From the NCBI GenBank assembly GCA_000467715.1, contig AJFK01001064.1:1-64000 (forward strand): a stretch of DNA of 64,000 nt, given 5' to 3'. Of the stretch, positions 34,383-46,625 are shown in pieces (within the stretch, counting starts at the first letter, position 1; every line of letters begins with the position of its first letter). The position numbers and the translations under genes are program-made. The DNA comes from Hysterium pulicare CBS 123377 (lineage: Eukaryota > Ascomycota > Dothideomycetes > Hysteriales > Hysteriaceae). The notes beneath the pieces were generated by a model that did no database searches, had not been told where the DNA came from, and worked only from the letters and a program-made list of their open reading frames with translations.

Positions 34383-34855
34383 GGTGAATGATCATCAAGG
34401 AATGCCCCGGAAGATCATGTATATGAGAGTTCAAAGAAGTGCGAGGCCGAAGGCGTGATGCCAACTTATACGTTTGGTATAGATCAGCCTTGCCAGGACG
34501 CCTGCATGAGCTGAGCCTTCGTTGGCGCCTGCAATTCATCCAATCACTGTTCCGTGGAGGCTAAGCAGGGCGTCCAATCGTCTAGCTCCGAACGTCAAGT
34601 TCCTCGTATTTCAGAATGTTGAAGAAATACTCATTCGGCAATAGGGTCGACCTTTAACCTGAAAACTATAGGCAAAGGAGTCTCTGAGATTTCACACTGG
34701 CTCTTTGCAACCATATAAAAGCTCGCGATTACAAATTCATATTTCAAAGTACTTATCAGCCTCAGTCTCAAGGCTTGCAGGCATTAAGAGGTATACCAAA
34801 ACTTCTGAGGAGTGCAGCACAGTACTACTGTTCACGTCTTCGAAACAGATGTGGG
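34383..34855. other. intergenic
   Basis: About 0.47 kb between the start of the LIM gene and the stop of the ankyrin gene, both on the minus strand. It is the likely promoter of the LIM gene; nothing else is visible. Confidence 0.5.
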
Positions 34856-37478
34856 CTATGCTGAATCATCAATGATGATTTCGGGACATCGTGTATGTCT
34901 ACCACCCCTCGCTCCCGGCGATTCACTCATGAAATCTCGAGGAAGACCTAAGTCATCCAGATATTCAGGACCAATACCATGTCCCGGACCTTTCGGATTT
35001 CGCCACGGAGGTTCGAGTATGAAGAATTGCTTCCTGCTAGCCGCCAAACGACTTTCGACGCGATCTTCCAGCATCTTGCTCCTCTTCATCAGGATATTCT
35101 TGCAGCATGAACTGAGCCAGGTATCCGTGGACCAGAGATGCTCTCGATTTTGCCCGTCCGCTGCTGAGCATAGGCAAAGAGTTTCGTGGTCAGTCAGTAG
35201 ATGTCGTCCCCAAGCTTCAGCAAGAAAGAGGTTGGTCAGCGGCCGATCGTGCTTCCCTACTGCGATTGCGAAGGCGGACCTATTGTCCCAGAAGGTTACG
35301 AAAGGGTTGGCACCCAAATAGAGAAGGATGACTGTTGGACCGTGATAGTTGACGTTCATACAGGTAGAAAGAGCATGATTCAATGCGTCCTGGAAATTCC
35401 GTGCTCTTTCCCTCGAGTAACGAGGCCGGCTGCTAATGCTGGCTTTTAGTATAGCGTGGAAAATATTGGCATCCCCGACCAGGCACGCAGCGTTGAGAGG
35501 ATATCGTAAAACGCCGGCTTCGCGAAGGGGATCTGCTCCAGCGGCCAGTAAAGTCGTGACAGCCTCAAGAGCTCCTGACATGATAGCAGCAATAAGGGGC
35601 GTACCCCATCGACCCCGATTCTCATTAACATGATGACCAGAGCAAAGAAGCTCCCGCATACATACCACATTCCCGTTGAGAGCGGCGTCATGAAGACGGG
35701 TGTCTTGTTTGATGTAGACTGAGGAGAAGTGCTGCAACTCCTGCTGTTCGCGCTTCCAGGTTGTCTGTGGGTCTTCTATGCGATCAAGGGCTGGTTGATC
35801 GTCTTCAGGCTCTGCAATGTTCTCTTCATCAATTTCATTCTGCACACGTCCTCCAGCAACCCTTTCAGTAATCTCGTCAGCATGCGTCATGCGTCGTGGG
35901 AGATCGGCAATGGCCACATCTACATTTACTTTAGCCGAGACTGCTGAAGGTGTAACAAAAACAGCTTGAACGACAAGATTCTCGAGCTCATCGGCCAACC
36001 TTCGGTGTTCTTGGACGGCCACAATTGACTGATCAACATATCTCAAGCTTCTTTGGTCCATTGGTGCCAGGGACATGTCGGCGTTTCGGTTGTATTGGAT
36101 TTTGCGTAGCTGGCGGAGGCTGATATGTTTAGGCGCGTCAAGATCATGTCGACAGAATAGACCACAAGCCCGGCAGAACCCAGTCGAATGTTGCCCTCTC
36201 TGGATGCCCACACCGCATCTGACGCAAGATCCGTTCACCATCTGCACTTCAGAAAGGTTAATAAGCATGACGAATCTCTTGCGTTTGGAGATAATTCGAT
36301 GCCAGTTTGACGGTCCGATCATGTGACCAAAATCCTCGATATCCACGATACTGAATTGGCCTCGTGATACGTTCTCATAGCCAGGCGAATGGCGGAATCG
36401 GGTTTCTAGCATTGCCGAAAGAACAGACCACTCTCGAAAATATTCGGTCTGAAGACTGTGCTTTCTTCCCATGATGTCATACAAGACAAAATTGTCTGGG
36501 AGGAGACTTGATATCATGGCAGGAATCTTGGCAAAATATGTGAGCATAAGCAAAACCTGTGAATATAGAAAGAGCAATCGTTGTAGGAGGTCTGAAAATG
36601 ATTGGAAGTCAAACTTGGCCAAAGTTCGAAAGGTCCAGTGTAATCGGATATGGCCAGGAGATTGGAGCAGGTGGGGCCTGGATACGTTGAAGTCTACCAA
36701 GTTCCCGCAAATAGAGTCATCAGTCAATCGTCCATTGCCGGTTTTAACCTTTTTAGTCTTGGAGCATAAAACAATATCATGATGGTAAGTTGATGGCGTG
36801 GAAGTCTTCATTGAAGCTGAACGCTGGCGGCCATGGCATGGGCTACCGAGCCCATGATAACTGAACTGTTGGCACTCACTTTCGGAGGACAAACGAAGCT
36901 TGCGAACCCTCTCATCAAGTGCCTCAATAGATGATTCGATTCGCACCAGCGTAGTAGCGTTGGCATTTTGCGCGTTGAGAAAAGGAACCCTGCCATAAAA
37001 CTCAGCAACCTCATAGACAAAATGAATGTAAGGAGGAATCGTACAACCACAAAACCCACAACTGGGTAGATATAGCCCATAAATGAGGAAGGAGCTTGGC
37101 TTCCAACTTGCGGATATCCTCATGGGCTTGAACAGGCCATTGAATTTTGCGAAAGTTTTCTCTCCAAGTCCCCGAATGATGCCACTTCGTAGACGTTTTT
37201 CTCGTGAATGGGTGACTAAATTTTTCTTCGAGTCTTCCATGGAAACCATCAATTATATTACAGCATTCCCGGATACTGTCATGCAATTTCTTTGCGGCAT
37301 CCGTACCGCCATTCGCGACCACTCTAAGCTGTTCAAGCGAGGTTCGAAGATTTCGAAGGCCTGAAACAAAAGATTGGTACTCTTGCACAGCCACCCGGCT
37401 ATCCTTTAAGGTGGTGGTGACCTTTGACACGACCTCGATTAAAGTAATAAAATCCGAGATAGAGAAGCCGAAAGACAT
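34856..37478 (-). CDS. NLR-like protein: helical N-domain, ubiquitin-like domain, zinc cluster, ankyrin repeats, 849 aa
   Basis: Two exons, 37478-37063 and 36989-34856, in the model that keeps phase (73 bp intron, GTTGTG donor, GGCAG acceptor; the donor is weak and the exact join uncertain). Residues 1-138 (MSFGFSISDFITLIEVV) match the helical N-terminal domain of fungal STAND-like proteins. Residues about 303-386 (FVLYDIMGRKHSL to EYFREWSVLSAMLETRF) look like the ubiquitin-like domain found in such proteins. A C-x2-C/C-x2-C zinc-binding pair follows at C394/C397 and C411/C414. An acidic linker leads to ankyrin repeats at about residues 569-670 (TRLHDAALNGNVVCMRELL, then GTPLIAAIMSGALEAVTTLL and AAGADP). 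No NACHT or NB-ARC nucleotide-binding domain was found. The gene may act in self/non-self or stress signalling, by analogy only. Confidence 0.82.
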
Positions 37479-37741
37479 AGCGCTAGCTTCGGCAGAAGCA
37501 TTAGCTATATCGATCGCATCAGTGAAAGAAAGGCATTCTTGAATGCTGTCACAACAAACAGGTCGAAATTTAGGTAGCAAGGCAGTGTGCGGACATTCCA
37601 CGAGCTCCGCCCCAATGAGGCGTTTTTACGAGCGTCCGGTTGGCTGATCTCTTGCTTCATTTATTCGTTGGCAACCACGAAACACCACACGCGCACAAAA
37701 GCAATGTCTATCTTCGGCAGGCTCGAAGAAAGTCTTTTCCA

Positions 37742-38899
37742 CTAAGGGTTGACCAGGACCACAATCTGATCTTCATTGGCTGAAGCCTTCGTCTTGAATG
37801 CCTGACTTAGCTCTGTGAATTTCTCCCGCACCCAGGTATAATCCGGATCATTCTTCTCGAGCAGGTTGGCCTGGAAGAGCTTAATGCGAGATGGTAAGAC
37901 CTCAAGACTTTTGACGCGAAGACCTTTCCCTTTCTCCAGCTCTTCAACACTCACCCTCCATATTGCTGAAAGATCATTCCGGTATTTGCTGTTTACAGCA
38001 TAGTCATCCACAAAATCCCCGCATCCGTATATCACCAATCGGCCACTGTATACCTCCACGCCTTGAATGTGATGAGAAGAATGCCCATGTATGATATCAA
38101 CCTCGCATTCATCGATCAAGAAATGCGCCAGGTTTTGAATGCCCTCGTCCGGTTTCCATGAATAATTCGGGCCCCAGTGCACACTAAATATTTTCAAGTC
38201 GGGTCGTTTGGAGGATGTCAGGAGGGATTTGAGGCGAGACCGTGTCAAATCGGAGTAGTCTATCAGGTGGAACTGTGACACTTTGGACCAATCGCTGGGA
38301 TGGTCGGAAGCAGAATATACATGGATCGTATATTTCGAGTCCTCGCCATCTGTACCTCCAAGATGAAGCACAGCAGGCCGCGTTGCCTCTTCACGAGTTT
38401 CACCTGCCCCTGCGAGCCCAATACCCGCCATCTTTAATGTCCGCACGGTCTCAAACAGACCAGGCTCGGAGAAGTCAAGTGTGTGGTTGTTCGCGAGAGA
38501 TGCGTAGTTGATGCGAGCTTCTTTCAAGCTTTCGATGTTGGTGGGATGCATGCGGTAATTGAAGACTTTATCGGGCCACGGTTGAGGATGAGTGGTAACA
38601 GATGTTTCGAGATTTATGAGGTTCAAGTCGGACGTTCGGAATAGAGAAAGGGTATTACCCCAAGGAGATTTGAACCCAAGGATCTGTCAGTCTTTTGACT
38701 TCGGTTTCGCCATTTAGGGCTCAGAGGTGCCCAGAATTTGGGACCAACCATACCCATAATTTCGCAATTCTAGATTTCCTGCTACAACGGTCCCAATGTG
38801 AAGGGTTTCTTCAGGACAATGGACGTGTGTAGGGAGGAGTTGATCGATGAGACGGCCTAGTATCACATCTCCGACAAAATTGAGGTGGAAGCGAGCCAT
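37742..38899 (-). CDS. CapA/PGA_cap-family metallophosphatase-like protein
   Basis: The N-terminal exon from 38899 gives FHLNFVGDVILGRLIDQLLP, the first metal-binding block of the PGA_cap domain (bacterial capsule synthesis protein CapA). The main exon, from about 38680 to 37742, carries DLNLINLETSVTTHP, FNYRMHP, YASLANNHTLDF, IFSVHWGPNYSW, the histidine block DIIHGHSSHHIQGVEVY and LVIYGCGDFVDDY. These are all the hallmark motifs of the calcineurin-like fold. The join between exons, around 38690-38750, could not be made with canonical GT-AG signals while keeping both the NYGYG segment and the SPWGNTL segment in frame. Fungal members are widespread and often thought to derive from bacteria. 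The substrate is unknown; the gene lies just beyond the NLR-like gene with no evident functional link. Confidence 0.85.
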
Positions 38900-39504
38900 T
38901 GGAGGATTTTGGCAGACGATAATTCAATCGAAGGGTGCTTTCATAGGCAAATCCATAGGGAATACCCTATTAAAGTGCATTTCAGCCATAAGGTTATGTC
39001 CTTGGAGGACGATGAATAGTTTTGCCAATAGATATTCTGATCGGCGAGATGACGCCGGCATCTCAGGCTTGGCGTTGGTACCCACTTGCTATCGTCCGCA
39101 CAACCCTTCTCCTTCTCAAACATCTCAGAAGCATTGCTTCTGGGACAAAATTCAGGTTTATTTTATCTTACAGGAAGAAGGATTTGGATAGAGAAGCAAA
39201 AACTTCTTTGTCAATTTTTGAGATATTCTATTATTGGGGAAGAAGTAGTTCTAAAGTTTTTAACCATTTTACGGAGAACTCGTCGTAATCTACAGTAGTT
39301 ATGGAAGGGAAACCTCTCTGAAGATAGTTATCCTAGGTGAAATCGGGGTATCAAGAAATCCTTAAAGAAGGAAGCCCTTGTAACGGGGAACTATCCTGAT
39401 ATGAATTCGTTTCGAGAGGAAATGCTCTGAGGTAATGGCTTAGAAACTTTCTTCGAGACGTTTGGTTTACTTCCAGCCTCTATTCAAGCATCGCTCGTCA
39501 TATT
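38900..39504. other. intergenic
   Basis: About 0.6 kb upstream of the CapA-like gene and downstream of the DUR3 gene; both are on the minus strand. The middle (39150-39450) is AT-rich. No supported gene. Confidence 0.5.
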
Positions 39505-41818
39505 CTACACAGCTCCATTTCCCTCCACAGCTCTTCCTCCCTTCTTCCCAAATAGCGCTTTCACATCTCGTGTAACTCCTTTCGCAATAATCCCCAAAGC
39601 CCCCGTGCTCTCAACCACTGGGTAAATGACGCAAATGCACATACTCACCCACACCCATATAAAGCTCACAACGATCCAACCCGTGAAGAAGGCGCGGTTG
39701 AATATGTATCCAGTACCAAAGAGTGTGAATGGTACGAGTATCATTGCGACAAGGAAGAATACCCAGTTGGCAATGGTTGCCATTCTTTCTCCCTTTTTCA
39801 CTTCGATGGGATCCATTGGCTCCATTTGCTTGGATTCGAGAAAATCAACGAGTTCATTGCCCGTTGGGACTAGGGAGGTCGGAGCAGTGGAGGAGTGTGG
39901 CTCTTCGTCATTGGGTGTGTGCTTCTCATCGAGAACACCGGGTTTTGCTTCGTCCTCTTTCGGTGGGGTTTCGGTTGCACTCTTCCCTGCTGGCGGAGTA
40001 TCGACGTGTATGCCTTGGATCTTGTTCGAGCGAGCAATGTGCTGCGGATCGGTCGAAGTATACTTTGCAGGGAAGATGAATGACAAAACGACAGCCATCA
40101 CAGCGCCGGTGCCCCAGGAGACGATATTACCAGCCACTGCGTTGGTGGGTTCGCCGGTTGTGCTGACGTTGATCATCCCACTGCGCTCATTGGTAACCAC
40201 AAACCAAGCGATCAATCCACAGCATAGTCCAATCCAAGGACTAGCAATCGTTGCTACAGTACTCATGCGCTTCCAGAGTAAGACGAAGCCGACGGGTACA
40301 GAACCTCCGCCCACGATAATGCCGAGCACTGTCAGCAGCCACGTCAAGTTGATGTTGACAGCGTTTAGAATGCAGCAGAAGGCAGCAAGTACTACTGCGT
40401 ATATGATGATTCCAAAGTGCGACATGGCCACAAGCTGCTTGGAAGTGGCATTGGGTTTAATGTAGGTCTTGTAGACGTCGAATGTCAAGAGCGAGGAAAC
40501 GGCAATGAGTTCAGCAGAGGTAGAGCTGGTAACAGCCATGAACAGAAGCAGCAGCATGAGTCCCGCTCCACCTTTTCCAAGGAGAGCGATAGCTGTAGCT
40601 GGCGATGAGAGTCCAGCGCCGTTCTGGGCTGCTGAGAGCGGCTCAGGATACGTCGGAAAAGAGGGAGTGAACGTCAATGCTGCACAGCCCAACCCTGCAA
40701 TAGTAGCAAATCCAAATGGAATCCCGTACTACTTCACTCAGCATGTGATATACATCGTATTTCAGAACGATACTCACCCATGCTATGCCTCCGAGTAAGT
40801 ATGCTCTGACGCTAGTTTCTGGTCGCGATGCTATGGCTCTTTGCCAGTAGGCTTGATCAAGCCAGACCTACACGTAAAGGTCAATTTCCGATGCATAGTT
40901 GCGGCTTTCGGCGCACATTGTTCATGATGGGTAGGAGCCAAACCGGGCAACTTACGGTGGAGAATCCCGCAACGAGAAGATCGACGGCAAAAATTAGGCC
41001 ATCCACAGACCTAAATGTCAAATACGACCCATTATGATTCCTAGCAATTGGCATCTTTTCCGAGGCTTCTTGCAAAAGTTCGTAGAATTTGCCTGGACTG
41101 GGATCATCGTCAGACAGAGCGGTTTATTCTAACGAAGCGCAACTAACCTTCCCACTGCATCGCTTGTTGCGTATATGGTGAATCCGAAAACAAATATCGC
41201 CACAAACAAGATGACCGTATGAGCATAGTCAGCGATGAATGTACTTCTCAGGCCTCCGGCGATGACGTAAATCGCAACAACAAGCGGGACCAAGAAACAA
41301 CATGCGTAGACGTTGGCTCCACTGAGTGCGGAGACAACCTGACTGCCTCCAAGAACTAGACAGGCTCCGACAAGCATGTTCGTTGCAAGGCCGTTAAAGA
41401 GATATGTAAGGTGTGCCACTTTGCCATGCCGGGCGTAAACAATCTCAGGGAAAGTATGGGTGCCTGGGGCATTCGCTTTGATCTTGATAGCAATAAGAGC
41501 GAAAAGCAGAATCTGAAATGATCCAGATGCCCCATACCACATGGGGCCACAGATACCATATGTGTAACCGAAGGTCGATGAAGTCAGAAGCGTAGCGCTC
41601 CAAGTCCACGATGAGACGATGCCAGCCGCGATCAGTCCCGGTTTGACGCTCCTGGAGGCAGTGTTGAACTCCTCGGCCTGTCCAGTGTGGAATCGAGTGT
41701 AGCGGTTCTGCATGAAGGTGATGGCAAGCATTAGGAAAGCGAAAAAAAAGCCGATGCCGACGACAATGCCATAGCCCACTCCAGGAGTGAGTACTTGGAT
41801 TCCATCGTTAGATGCCAT
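39505..41818 (-). CDS. urea/polyamine:sodium-solute symporter, DUR3-like, 708 aa
   Basis: Four exons, 41818-41148, 41097-40956, 40867-40778 and 40728-39505, join in phase through introns of 50, 88 and 49 bp. The start at 41818 (MASNDGIQVL) puts the first helix directly after a short tail, as in DUR3. Conserved blocks of the SSS family urea transporters are seen: FMQNRYTRFHTGQAEEFNTA, GIVSSWTWSATLLTSST, GICGPMWYGASGSFQ, VYARHGK, GSYLTFRSVDGLIF, VWLDQAYWQRAIASRPE, GGIAWYGIPFGFAT, MAVTSSTSAELIAVSS and VGFVLLWKRMS. A large acidic cytoplasmic loop is present before the last helices. Yeast Dur3 imports urea and polyamines by proton symport and is repressed by good nitrogen sources. Substrate in this fungus is inferred from family. 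Confidence 0.92.
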
Positions 41819-42212
41819 GTTGGTCTTTCGAAGCGGTCCGATCTCGAACTCTGAAAAATTTAGGCTGCATGATACGGGTGAGGAAGGTCGTCTATTTGTA
41901 CTGGCGTACAATCGGCAACGGGACAAGGGATTGAATCATGGAGGATGGCAGGGCCAATAACGTGGTGCCGCAGTACGATAAGATATAGCTGAATAAGGAT
42001 GGCAGAGGCATTGTTGTTACTCAACACATAAAAGACATGTCTGCTAAATCGTTGCTAGAGTGGGATGCGAGTTGTGGGGTTGCAGTAACGATCGACTTGT
42101 TAATGACGTTCGTGTAACTGAACTCCGACAGGGGAGGTGAAGATAAGCATCGCAGAACCGATAACGGCCAACCGGCCAACATGCATGGAATATCTTAGAG
42201 AAAGCCATTCGA
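41819..42212. other. intergenic
   Basis: About 0.4 kb between the start of the DUR3 gene and the stop of the first P450 gene. It contains the likely DUR3 promoter; a GATA-factor search would be natural for a nitrogen-regulated transporter but no site is claimed here. Confidence 0.5.
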
Positions 42213-43980
42213 CTACCAGTCCTTGATCGCTTTCAGCCTGAGCCTCATACCGTTCTTTGGTTTCGACGTGATCGTGCCCGCCGGTATTACGACTTCTAGC
42301 GGATCGGCCATTTCCATCTCGAAAGATCCACAAAACGCAGCAACAAGTGCTCTAAGCTCTGCTCGAGCAAATCTCTCTCCAATGCAGCTTCGGGGGCCAT
42401 GCAAGAACGTCAACAGACTGTAGTTGCTAGTCGCACTACCAATGTTATTAGCACGCCCCGTTTCTGCATCAATCCAGCGTTCAGGCTTGAATTGTTCGGC
42501 ATCTGGGCCCCAAAGATGCGGCGCACGATTAATTGCCCAAGGTGCTACGAAGCATAAAGTGCCTTGGGGAACAAAGTGGTCACAAATCGTCGTATCGCAC
42601 ACAGCTACACGGGATGACACCGGAAGGGATGGGAAAAGACGGAGAACTTCGTTACAAACGGCGTTCAGGTAAGGAAGAGATTCCAGTACGCTGGGAATGT
42701 CAACGCTCGGGTCAAAATTGGCCGAACCAAAAGGAATGTTGGAATGGATCTCAGTACGCAGCCGAGTCTGAACGCTAGGATGGATGGATAGCAAATGCGT
42801 TGCCCAAGTAAAAGCAGCAGAAGTTGTCTCATGGCTGTAGTGAGTCAGTACACCACTCGACGTATTTGTTTCCTAAACTTACCCTGCAGCGAGAAATGTG
42901 AGGAGCTGATCGACCAGTGAATCATCTGAGAAATCATTTGACTTGATTAAGACGGAAAGGATGTCGGTATGGTCCTCACTCTCCATTTTCATTCGTTGTC
43001 TTTTCTCCTGCACAAATTGACGACAGATTGTGGTGAGATTGGCTTTGATTGCTTGCACTCGTCCATTCAGCTTCCAAGGTAGTGATTGGATTAGGCGTTG
43101 GGGAAGTAGCAAATGGAGTATGAAGTAAAGTCCTTTTTCGGTGGACGGCTCCAGTATTTCTTCATAATTCTTAATCAACTCATCATCGGAGTTCTTCAGA
43201 GACTGGATTTCCCGGCCCAGTCCGGCATGTCCTATGATGTCCATTGTAACCTTTGTGGAGAAATGATTTATTTCCAGTACACCGCAAGAAGTATCGGCGT
43301 GTAGACTAGGTGACTCCTCTGAGTTTTCAAGCAATTCTGTAGTCACGACCTGACACAGTTGAATAGACTTCTCCCAGAAAACAGGATAGAGCTCCTTGAT
43401 ATGCCGAAACGTGAAAGCGGGCATGATGTGCTTTCGCTGATATTTGTGCTCTTCACCCTCGCTCATGAGAAGCCCATCCCCAAGGAACTGTCGTAGAAAG
43501 GTACGGATCCATCCAGGCTTTTCAAAATCATAACTCCTGTGGACGAGAACATCTGCGAGCGCTCGAGGATCAGTCAAGATCAAGCGGTCCGATAAAAAGT
43601 TTCGATAATGTATTATTCCGTCGTTCGGTATTTCTTTCATAAATCGAAGGAGATATGCGCCTGGAGGATGATCGAACATAAGATACCCATGACCGATGAG
43701 AGGATACGCTCCCTACTGGCTTCAGAATGATCCTGATCTATAAGAAGGGTTTGGGCCTTACCGTACGAGGCTTGGGTAAGTGGCGAAGCGGGTTGAAGAA
43801 GGATGGATATAGAAAGTCCAGCCAAAAGGCCCAGAGTAGAACATTAATTGATGTAAAAAGAAATAAGAGCCCAGTGAGGGTATTAAAAGGTAACAATCTC
43901 TGGAAGAAGTAGAAGGACAAGAATGATTCACTTATAGAAAAGAGTATCAGATAGAAATGGTTAGGGAAACGTTTATACAT
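42213..43980 (-). CDS. cytochrome P450 monooxygenase, 556 aa
   Basis: Three exons, 43980-43762, 43712-42883 and 42834-42213, join in phase through introns of 49, 49 and 48 bp size class with clean GT-AG ends. An N-terminal hydrophobic stretch (LLPFNTLTGLLFLFTSINVLLW) should anchor the protein in the ER membrane. The I-helix oxygen-binding motif AGHETTS begins at about residue 349, the ExxR motif EVLR is at 412-415, PERW follows, and the heme loop FLHGPRSCIG has its cysteine ligand at 500. Overall it resembles the CYP4-like/CYP3-like fungal P450s that hydroxylate fatty acids, terpenoids or other lipophilic compounds. It neighbours a second P450 and acyl-activating genes on the same strand, suggesting a shared pathway. 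Confidence 0.93.
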
Positions 43981-45088
43981 GACGGGGCAGTATTCTCAAT
44001 CAAGCACGGATTTTATGCTTTGAAAATGTGTGCTGTTCCGAGCTCGCGCTCAAGATACGTCGGGTTTCAACGCCTGTATAGTTATGCGGTAATGCCACAA
44101 GGGCATGATATATATAATCCTTCTGCAATTAAGGTAAGAAGAGCTCGCAAAGTATGCCGTATCTGGACGTAGAATTCGTGATCCGTATAAGTTCTTGGTT
44201 TCCACATGTGATTAGGCTGAGATGCCTCGGTACGTAGGGTTGGGGCCATTGATGTCTATATGCAACGGCCAATCGCCTTTTAAAACTGCATGCAAGTAAG
44301 CGCCTTGATATTCCTCCTAGATGAGCAGCTATAGTATGCACAGCTGAGCTGTAAACAGCCCTCAGCCGACACGCATTTAGAATTCCGAAAAGGGTCGTTT
44401 CGAGGCGTCCAGAGGCGTCTCATGTCCACAGATGCCGCGGTTTCGTATGCTTCGGAGTCTGTGAAAAAGCATGCCTGGTAGAGGGACAGCAGTTTGGTGG
44501 AATGGTGGAGGTTCGAGGAGTTGGCGGTGTTCGGAAACAAAGAAGGCTATGCGTCATCAAGGAAGGTCACGTGCAAGCTAATCATTCCAACATTTCTCTC
44601 CATCTTCAACGCTCCCACTCGGCTTCATCCCACTACTTTCAAAACAAATCTTGTGCCTCGTAATGGCAGCCTTGTTCTTGGGGTTTACGATGCTGCCGGT
44701 ATTAAATTCCCTCTTACAATCATTTAATGGCACAATCAATTAGCATTCCACTGTGAATTTGTCCTATTCGCATTCGGATCTATCCTCAAGAGCCCAACGG
44801 AATATGAATGAGGGAGATGGACAATCGCCATGCATTGAGCCATGAGTCGTAAAACTCACTCGACTATGCATGACTCCGTACTAATTCTTCGCTAAATAGC
44901 TATGACTGCGATGCCAGATAGGCTGCATCGCCACATTCGGGATCGGAGTCACGTTATTGAGTCAGGCCAAGAACAGCCACAACATGCTCAGCCGCACTTT
45001 GGACGATATATCTTGATACACTTCATCCATGGTTTTGTCTGTCCATTCTGAATTACCTACGAATTTGCATAGCGAAGGTTAAGGCAAG
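43981..45088. other. intergenic
   Basis: About 1.1 kb between the divergent P450 and F-box-like genes. Several short frames (44129-44727) lack motifs. It should contain both promoters. Confidence 0.5.
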
Positions 45089-46278
45089 ATGGAGTCTATC
45101 GACGATTTGTTTCATCTCCCGACTTTATTTGACCGACGTTCTGATCGATATTACAATTACAACGGGTAACCATGCTTGGAACCTTAGATCGACTTACCCA
45201 TAATTGATAATAACGCAGTAACATCTCCTTCGACGAGAAACACCGATACGAGCATTCGTGCGATTACGAGAATATCGCGCGCTTGAACCACCTGATCAAA
45301 GAGAAAGACATCCTACTTGCCCGCCTGGCTAAAGGTGCAAACCAAGGCATTCGCATACGGCGCGCACAAGCTGAAAAAGACCGATTCGTTCGTAAACGCC
45401 GGTATCTTCAAGCAGGCTGGAACCAAATATCATCGATCCTCAGTTCTGAGTCCGCCAAACTTTTCGCTCTTCCACGCGAAATCCGGGATAGGATTTACGA
45501 ATATCTTTACACCAAAAGCCACATCATCACCCTGGATAGTCCGGATCCGGACAATGAAGGCTCTATGCTTCCGAGAGACGCGTGCCTGTATACGAACGCT
45601 TGCATTGTACACCCCACCATCGCGTCCGAAGCAGCAAACATCCTTTACCAAACGAACACATTTAGGTTTATGACCCAGTACAGCTCCCACATTCCTCGAT
45701 TCCTAGAAACAGACCATCTTGGCAGCGGCGTGATTCCGCGCGACATCATCCGTCGGATGCATGTTTGCGTCGATTTACACACCTTCGCTATGGCGCTAGA
45801 CGAGGAGGTCCCAACCCACGAGTGGTTTGAAGAGGACCTGCGATCGAAGATGCGAATGAATTCGGATCGCTTCACGCTGCGAAATCTGGTGGGTCCTATT
45901 CTGAGCATGCCACAGCTCTCAATGCTGCATTGTACTATTGGAAGCATGTATGGTCAGTGGGCAAAGGAGCTGAGGGACATATCGCCTCTCTTCATGAGGT
46001 CAAAGGAGAAGGGTGTCACGGTCAAAGTACAACTGGATCATTCCGTGGGTTGGAGATACAAAAGCGGAAGCCCGACGGACGGCTTGAAGGACATTTCGAA
46101 GTTTTTTGACAGCCCAACCAAGGAGGACAAAGAACTTGTCGAGGAAGAAGGAGGTGTAGAGTTGTCGGACGATCCATTCCACGCGCGAATGCTTGCTGCT
46201 GGGAAGTATAGAGTCTGGTTTGGCGAGCACTACGAGGTATACAAGCAAAGGGAACTAGAAGAAAGGGGCGGTAGCTAG
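45089..46278 (+). CDS. F-box-like fungal protein, 378 aa
   Basis: Two exons, 45089-45165 and 45219-46278, join in phase across a 53 bp intron (GTAACC donor, CGCAG acceptor). The first exon was found because the main frame has no ATG near its start, whereas this join supplies MESIDDLFHLPTLFDRR. A coiled-coil-like region (DYENIARLNHLIKEKD) precedes residues 110-122 (LPREIRDRIYEYL), the F-box-like opening shared by a very large group of ascomycete proteins (DUF7730-like). The following VHPTIASEAANILYQTNTFRF is the standard continuation of that group. F-box proteins select substrates for SCF ubiquitin ligases, but this branch is uncharacterised. The gene lies on the opposite strand to its P450 neighbours and may be unrelated to them. 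Confidence 0.82.
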
Positions 46279-46625
46279 GAGATGAAATTCCATATCTTGA
46301 GGAACATCATTTCTAGAAGCCCGGGTCTTTTCCATAATTCTAGTGAATTTGTTGATGTCCTCAACCTAGCAGTTCATGCTATGTCAGTCGGAATCGCATG
46401 CGTTATACTAATAGAAATTGGCTCTATCTAAGTTTCCTATTATCCCCTTTTCCCAACCTCCTTAGAATAGAGTTGACTTACTTTGATATATCATGTGTCT
46501 ACTTGAGGACGCCGACTGGACTTGAAGCTTTCCCGGTGTTTGATGAATCTGTGGAAACTGATGATACCGAATTTTAGCGGTAAATGCCTAATTGCGCTTC
46601 GTATCATTCCGCAAGACTGTAAAGA
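46279..46625. other. intergenic between convergent genes
   Basis: About 0.35 kb between the stops of the F-box-like gene and the second P450 gene. Nothing recognisable. Confidence 0.5.

Noticed and set aside
38640-38720. Minus-strand segment with a GGTTCAAATC box like a tRNA T-arm, close to an ATGGCGAAA stretch
   Set aside because: No acceptor-stem pairing, no D-arm and no anticodon arm in the right order could be folded; it overlaps the CapA-like gene junction.
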